A stretch of DNA of 64,000 bases from Streptomyces sp. TS71-3. GTDB lineage: Bacteria > Actinomycetota > Actinomycetes > Streptomycetales > Streptomycetaceae. Shown here in pieces: positions 60,004-64,000 of this stretch; position 1 is the stretch's first letter; each line of letters begins with the position of its first letter. Both the position numbers and the translations under genes were made by a program. The notes beneath the pieces are model-generated. The model was not told where the DNA came from. It made no database searches and was given only the letters and a program-made list of their open reading frames with translations. The stretch spans positions 3,224,001-3,288,000 of the forward strand of contig NZ_BNEL01000003.1 in NCBI RefSeq assembly GCF_018327685.1. The letters are read 5' to 3'.

Positions 60004-61095
60004 TCAGGCCGCGACAGGCTCCCCGGGCTGCCCCGCGAGCAGTCGCCGGATGTCCCGTACCGCTGCGCGCCCCGCACGGTTGGCCCCGATGGTGCTGGCC
60101 GAGGGGCCGTAGCCGACGAGATGGATGCGCGGGTCCGCGACCACCCGGGTGCCGTCGACCCGGATCCCGCCGCCTGCCGCCCGCAGCCGGAGCGGCGCAA
60201 GATGTTCGATGGCGGCCCGGAAGCCGGTCGCCCAGAGGATGGCATCGGCCTCGATACGGCGGCCGTCGTCCCACGCGACGCCCTCGGGGGTGATCCGGTC
60301 GAACATGGGAAGCCTGTCGAGCACCCCCTCGGCGCGCGCCCGCCGGATGGCGTCGGTGAGGGGCAGATCGGTGACGGAGACCACGCTCAACGGCGGCAGC
60401 CCCTGCCGGACCCGTTCGTCGACGAGCGCCACGGCTTCCCGGCCCCGGTTCTCGTCGAAGGGGCCCTCGCGGAAGACCGGTGGCCTGCGGGTCACCCAGG
60501 TCGTCGCGGCGGCGTAGGGGGCGATCTCCATCAGGTGCTGTGTGCCCGAGGACCCGCCGCCCACCACGACCACCCGTAGCCCGGCGAACTCCTCGGGGCC
60601 GCGGTACTGCGCGGTGTGCAGCTGCCGTCCGCGGAAACCCCCCTGTCCGGGGTAGCGCGGCCAGAACGGCCGGTCCCAGGTGCCGGTGGCGTTGATCAGC
60701 GCGCGCGGCGCCCAGTTCCCCGCCGATGTCTCCACGAGCAGGCGGCCACCGGTGCCCTCGCGTACCGCGTGCACGTCCACCGGCCGTCGCACGCGCAGGT
60801 CGAAGGTCCGCTCGTACGCCGTGAAGTACTCGGTGATCACCTCGGACGACGGCCGGGCGGGGTCGGCGTCGGTCAGCTCCATCCCGGGGAGCGAGTGCAT
60901 GCCGTGCACCACGCCGTACGAGAGCGTCGGCCAGCGGAACTGCCATGCGCCGCCGGGGCCCGGCGCGTGGTCGAGCACGAGGAAGCCGGCGCCCGGCTCG
61001 AAGCCGGTGCGGCGCAGATGGAAGGCGCTGGACAGTCCGGCCTGCCCCGCGCCGACGACCAGCACATCGACGTCCGTGCCCAGGAATTCGTTCAC
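60004..61095 (-). CDS. Flavin-containing monooxygenase/oxidoreductase
   Basis: The 363-residue protein has two dinucleotide-binding sites: VLVVGAGQAGLSSAFHL near the start for FAD and VVVVGGGSSGTQHLMEI near residue 173 for NADPH. Between them is FRGRQLHTAQY, an FMO-type site close to the FxGxxxHTAxY pattern of Baeyer-Villiger and flavin monooxygenases. ATGF at about residue 291 and GYGPSASTIGANRAGR at the end complete the family. It should oxidise a small substrate with NADPH and oxygen. A GTG start at 61095 is used. It converges closely on mltG (24 bases). The substrate is unknown. Confidence 0.87.
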   Translation of the reverse strand: MNEFLGTDVDVLVVGAGQAGLSSAFHLRRTGFEPGAGFLVLDHAPGPGGAWQFRWPTLSYGVVHGMHSLPGMELTDADPARPSSEVITEYFTAYERTFDLRVRRPVDVHAVREGTGGRLLVETSAGNWAPRALINATGTWDRPFWPRYPGQGGFRGRQLHTAQYRGPEEFAGLRVVVVGGGSSGTQHLMEIAPYAAATTWVTRRPPVFREGPFDENRGREAVALVDERVRQGLPPLSVVSVTDLPLTDAIRRARAEGVLDRLPMFDRITPEGVAWDDGRRIEADAILWATGFRAAIEHLAPLRLRAAGGGIRVDGTRVVADPRIHLVGYGPSASTIGANRAGRAAVRDIRRLLAGQPGEPVAA

Positions 61096-61150
61096 GCTTC
61101 TACTAACTATGGGCGCTGGCGGGATCTTCCCGGCGGACCCGGCTGCCCCC

Positions 61151-61193
61151 CGGGAGGCCCGAGGGGCTCGGGAGGCCCGGGGGGCTCGGGAGG
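61151..61193. repeat. 18-bp tandem repeat, about 2.4 copies
   Basis: Units CGGGAGGCCCGAGGGGCT (61151-61168) and CGGGAGGCCCGGGGGGCT (61169-61186) differ at one base, followed by a partial CGGGAGG. It lies between the divergent flavoprotein and YjbQ genes. Confidence 0.8.
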
Positions 61194-61316
61194 AGCCGCC
61201 TCCCGGGTGGAGAGGGAACGCCCCAGGGCGGGGAGGTACCGCCGCCGGCCTCCCGGGTCGTGGCGCGCCCTCCGTGGCGGCGCGGTGAATCCCGTATCCC
61301 GGGGCAGGATGGGGCC

Positions 61317-61739
61317 ATGCCCGACGCCTTCAGCACACGCAACCTGAACATCACCACCGGGTCCGACGAGACCGTCGTCGACATCACCCGGACCTGCGAC
61401 GCCTACCTCAGGGAGGTGGCCGACGGCAGGGACGGCCTGCTCAACGTGTTCGTGCCGCACGCCACCGCGGGGATCGCCCTCATCGAGACGGGCGCGGGCA
61501 GCGACAGCGATCTCCTGGCCGCGCTGCGCGACCTGCTCCCCGCGGACGACCGGTGGCAGCACCGGCACGGTAGCGCCGGGCACGGTCGCGACCATGTCCT
61601 GCCGGCGTTCGTCCCGCCGCACGCCACGCTGCCCGTCGTCGGCGGGAGCCTCGAACTGGGCACCTGGCAGTCGGTGTGCCTGGTCGACACCAACCGGGAC
61701 AACCCGCGCCGGACTGTGCGCCTGACGTTCCTGGGCTGA
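61317..61739 (+). CDS. YjbQ-family protein (secondary thiamine-phosphate synthase-like)
   Basis: The 140-residue protein is a complete YjbQ/UPF0047 fold: NLNITTGSDETVVDITRTCD at the start, LNVFVPHATAGIALIET near residue 45 with the conserved histidine, HRHGSAGHGRDHVLPAF and LELGTWQSVCLVDTNRDNPRR at the end. Family members have weak thiamine-phosphate synthase activity, and their main role is not settled. The ATG at 61317 has AGGATGGGG upstream. It is divergent from the flavoprotein gene. Confidence 0.88.
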   Translation: MPDAFSTRNLNITTGSDETVVDITRTCDAYLREVADGRDGLLNVFVPHATAGIALIETGAGSDSDLLAALRDLLPADDRWQHRHGSAGHGRDHVLPAFVPPHATLPVVGGSLELGTWQSVCLVDTNRDNPRRTVRLTFLG

Positions 61740-61896
61740 AGGCCACCCGCGCCCGGCCGTGCTCATGGCACACGAGCTGGCCCGGCTCGGCTGCCGCAGG
61801 CCCATGTGTCCGCCCCATCCGGCCCGTCCGCGCCACGTGCCCCACGTGATGCCCACTGCCCCTGCACGGCGCGGTGAGTCGCGGTGAAAAGGTTTG

Positions 61897-61914
61897 TTTA
61901 GTTCATTGACTAAA
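61897..61914. promoter_or_regulatory. TTTAGT-N6-ACTAAA palindrome upstream of the GH2 gene
   Basis: TTTAGT (61897-61902) and ACTAAA (61909-61914) are perfect inverted copies, flanked by GTTTG and GCAAAC that extend the symmetry. The AT-rich patch sits in a very GC-rich region, 94 bases before the ATG at 62008. It is the sort of site bound by ROK or LacI sugar regulators. Confidence 0.5.
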
Positions 61915-62007
61915 GCAAACAGAGAGCGACACACTCGCCATCTGTTCGGCCAGCGCGGCGGCGCCGTCCGGAGTGCCGCCGCGACGACCACGGCCCAGGA
62001 GGCACGG

Positions 62008-64000
62008 ATGGCGATCTCTCGAAGAACGGCTCTGAGCGGGGCGGGCGTGGCCGCGCTCGCGGGTGCGGCTGCCCTCCGGACGGCCGCACCCGCGTCGGCC
62101 GCCGTCGGCGCAGCGGCCGGCAGCGACAGCCCGGCCCCGGACCTGCTGCCGGACGCGGGGTCCGTACGTACCGTCGACCTCCGCCAGGGCTGGCGCTTCG
62201 TCCTGGTCAACACCACGGGTGAGGACGCCCCCCAGCCGGCCGCCGGCGACGCTGGCTGGCGCGACGTGGACCTTCCCCACGACTGGAGCATCGAACTCGA
62301 TCCGCGCAGGGACGAGCACACCACCGCGGGCAGCGGCTACCTGCCGGGCGGGCTCGGCTGGTACACGAAGACCTTCACCCTGCCGCAGGCGGCCCTGGGG
62401 AAGCGGCTGTCGGTCGAGTTCGACGGCGTCTACATGGACGCGCAGGTGCACTTCAACGGCGAACTGGTCGCGGCCCACCCGTACGGGTACACGGGCTTCG
62501 CCGCCGACCTCACCACCCTGGCGCACACCGACGGCACGACGCCCAACATGCTCGCTGTCCGGGTGCGCAACCAGATCCCGAGCAGCCGCTGGTACTCGGG
62601 CAGCGGCATCTACCGCGACGTGCGCCTCGTGGTCACCGATGCCGTCCACCTCACCCGGCACGGTGTCACCGTCACCACGCCCGGCCTCGCCGAGTCACTC
62701 GCCGCCCAGCACGCCGAGGTACAGGTGGCCGCGGTCGCCGTCAGTACGGAGGGCGCCGTTCCCGCGCAGGTCACGGCCGTCGTGGTGGACCCGGACGGCA
62801 AGGTCGTGGCCGGCGGCCGCACCATGGCGACCCTGACGGGCATGCCCACCACTGCCACGATCCGCGTGCGCGTCGACCACCCCAGGCTCTGGTCGACGGA
62901 GATGGCCGGCGTTCTTCCGTCCGGGGCCTCCGGGGAGCCGCCGGCCGGGTCGCCGGCAACCCCCGGGGCCAAGGCCTCGGGGAGCCCTGGGGCCGGGGGA
63001 GCGGGGGGCCCCGCGCTGTACACGGTGCACACCAGCGTCAGCGTCTACGGCCGCACCCGCGACGAGACGACGACCCGTTTCGGTTTCCGCCACTTCGCCT
63101 TCGACCCCGACCACGGGTTCTCGCTCAACGGCCGGCGCACCAAGCTGCAGGGCGTCAACCTCCACCACGACCAGGGGGCGCTCGGCTCCGCCTTCCACCC
63201 CGATGCCGCCCGCCGTCAGCTGACGCTGATGCGCCAGATGGGCGTCAACGCACTGCGCACCTCGCACAATCCGCCCGCACCCGGGCTCGTCGGCCTCTGC
63301 GACGAACTCGGCGTCCTGCTCATGGTGGAGGCCTTCGACTGCTGGCGGACCCCCAAGAACCCGTACGACTACGGCAGGTTCTTCGACGGGCACAGCCACG
63401 ACGACATCACGGAGATGGTCAACGCGGCGAAGAACTCGCCCGCGGTGGTGATGTGGTCCATCGGCAACGAGATCCCCGACAGCACCAGCGCCGCCGGCGT
63501 GCCGATGGCCAAGGCGCTGATAGAGGCAGTCCGGGCCGCCGATCCGACCCGGCCCGTGGTGATCGGCTCGGACAAGTACCGCGACGTGCCCGAGGACGGT
63601 TCGCCGCGGGACCTGATCCTGCGGATGCTGGACGGCGTCGGGCTCAACTACAACACCGCGGCCTCCGTGGACGCCCTGCACGCGAAGTACCCGGACACGT
63701 TCTTCTTCGAGTCGGAGTCTTCCTCGTCCACCTCCGCCAGGGGCGTCTACGACAACCCCGGCCAGCTGAACACCGGCGAGAACTACACACCCGGTCGGCG
63801 CGGCGTCTCGTCCTACGACAACAACCTCGAATCGTGGACCATGAGCGGCGAGTACGTCCTCAAGAAGGACCGCGACCGGGAGTTCCACGCCGGGCAGTTC
63901 GTGTGGAGCGGCATCGACTACCTCGGGGAGCCGACCCCGTACAGCGATGTGTTCCCCGTGAAGTCGTCGTTCTTCGGCGCCGTGGACACCGCGGGCTTCC
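62008..64000 (+). CDS. Secreted glycoside hydrolase family 2 beta-galactosidase-like enzyme, 5' part
   Basis: The first 664 residues are visible; the gene runs off the right edge. It starts with a Tat-like signal (ISRRTALSGAGVAALAGAAA) that ends near ASAAV. The GH2 sugar-binding domain follows (PHDWSIELDPRRDE near residue 91, SRWYSGSGIYRDVRL near 195). The catalytic core has GVNLHHDQGALGSAFHPDA, RTSHNPPAPGLV, the acid/base glutamate in SIGNEIPD (E488) and a probable nucleophile in FFFESES (E568 or E570). A Gly/Pro/Ala-rich loop is inserted at about residues 310-332. The ATG at 62008 has AGGAGG about nine bases upstream. It hydrolyses beta-galactosides or related sugars outside the cell. Confidence 0.9.
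   Translation, partial: MAISRRTALSGAGVAALAGAAALRTAAPASAAVGAAAGSDSPAPDLLPDAGSVRTVDLRQGWRFVLVNTTGEDAPQPAAGDAGWRDVDLPHDWSIELDPRRDEHTTAGSGYLPGGLGWYTKTFTLPQAALGKRLSVEFDGVYMDAQVHFNGELVAAHPYGYTGFAADLTTLAHTDGTTPNMLAVRVRNQIPSSRWYSGSGIYRDVRLVVTDAVHLTRHGVTVTTPGLAESLAAQHAEVQVAAVAVSTEGAVPAQVTAVVVDPDGKVVAGGRTMATLTGMPTTATIRVRVDHPRLWSTEMAGVLPSGASGEPPAGSPATPGAKASGSPGAGGAGGPALYTVHTSVSVYGRTRDETTTRFGFRHFAFDPDHGFSLNGRRTKLQGVNLHHDQGALGSAFHPDAARRQLTLMRQMGVNALRTSHNPPAPGLVGLCDELGVLLMVEAFDCWRTPKNPYDYGRFFDGHSHDDITEMVNAAKNSPAVVMWSIGNEIPDSTSAAGVPMAKALIEAVRAADPTRPVVIGSDKYRDVPEDGSPRDLILRMLDGVGLNYNTAASVDALHAKYPDTFFFESESSSSTSARGVYDNPGQLNTGENYTPGRRGVSSYDNNLESWTMSGEYVLKKDRDREFHAGQFVWSGIDYLGEPTPYSDVFPVKSSFFGAVDTAGF

Overview
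This is a 64-kb stretch of high-GC actinobacterial chromosome, almost certainly Streptomyces or a close relative. The evidence is strong third-position GC bias in every gene, frequent GTG and some TTG starts, F420-linked enzymes, a PAS-GAF-SpoIIE-HATPase regulator, and one TTA (bldA-type) leucine codon in the whole window. No rRNA, tRNA, CRISPR array, transposase, phage gene or biosynthetic gene cluster was seen; the window looks like chromosomal metabolism and envelope functions.

Region 1 (1-9.3 kb): the 3' end of a phosphodiester glycosidase gene, an F420-type luciferase-like oxidoreductase, an NhaA antiporter fused to a DsbA-like thioredoxin domain, a FUSC-type membrane protein, a small membrane protein, the frameshifted tail of a molybdopterin hydroxylase gene, and a SpoIIE-type regulator whose phosphatase domain has lost conserved aspartates.

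Region 2 (9.3-23.7 kb): a complete L-rhamnose system. One leftward set (rhaI, a bifunctional aldolase/dehydrogenase, rhaB, then lutABC) should take L-rhamnose to DHAP plus L-lactaldehyde, then L-lactate, then pyruvate. A divergent rightward set encodes a rhamnose-type ABC importer and a LacI regulator. The shared intergenic region has two convincing promoters, each followed at about the same distance by a related GATTGAATC operator-like site.

Region 3 (23.9-36.6 kb): a quinone-oxidoreductase/acyl-CoA dehydrogenase pair operon, a 64-aa membrane peptide, a Tat-exported amidase, an amide permease/formamidase pair, and a xylose locus (ROK regulator, xylB, divergent xylA).

Region 4 (36.8-51.4 kb): SWIM-domain and SNF2 proteins, a fatty-acid desaturase, a 60-aa membrane protein, a conserved acidic protein, a methyltransferase, a PPOX-type flavin/F420 enzyme, an orphan Roadblock protein, a TTA-containing gene, TesB thioesterase, a Ski2-like helicase and a membrane-bound hydrolase.

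Region 5 (51.7-64 kb): an exporter and envelope region: a heterodimeric ABC exporter with complementary degenerate ATP sites, an L,D-transpeptidase-like protein, a MarR regulator divergent from a second ABC exporter, an MltG-like transglycosylase, a flavoprotein monooxygenase, a YjbQ protein and the start of a secreted GH2 beta-galactosidase-like enzyme.

Two patterns cross the window: short GC-rich tandem repeats in several intergenic regions and one dead gene, and Gly/Ala/Pro-rich insertions inside unrelated conserved proteins. All calls come from reading the sequence; no database search was made.
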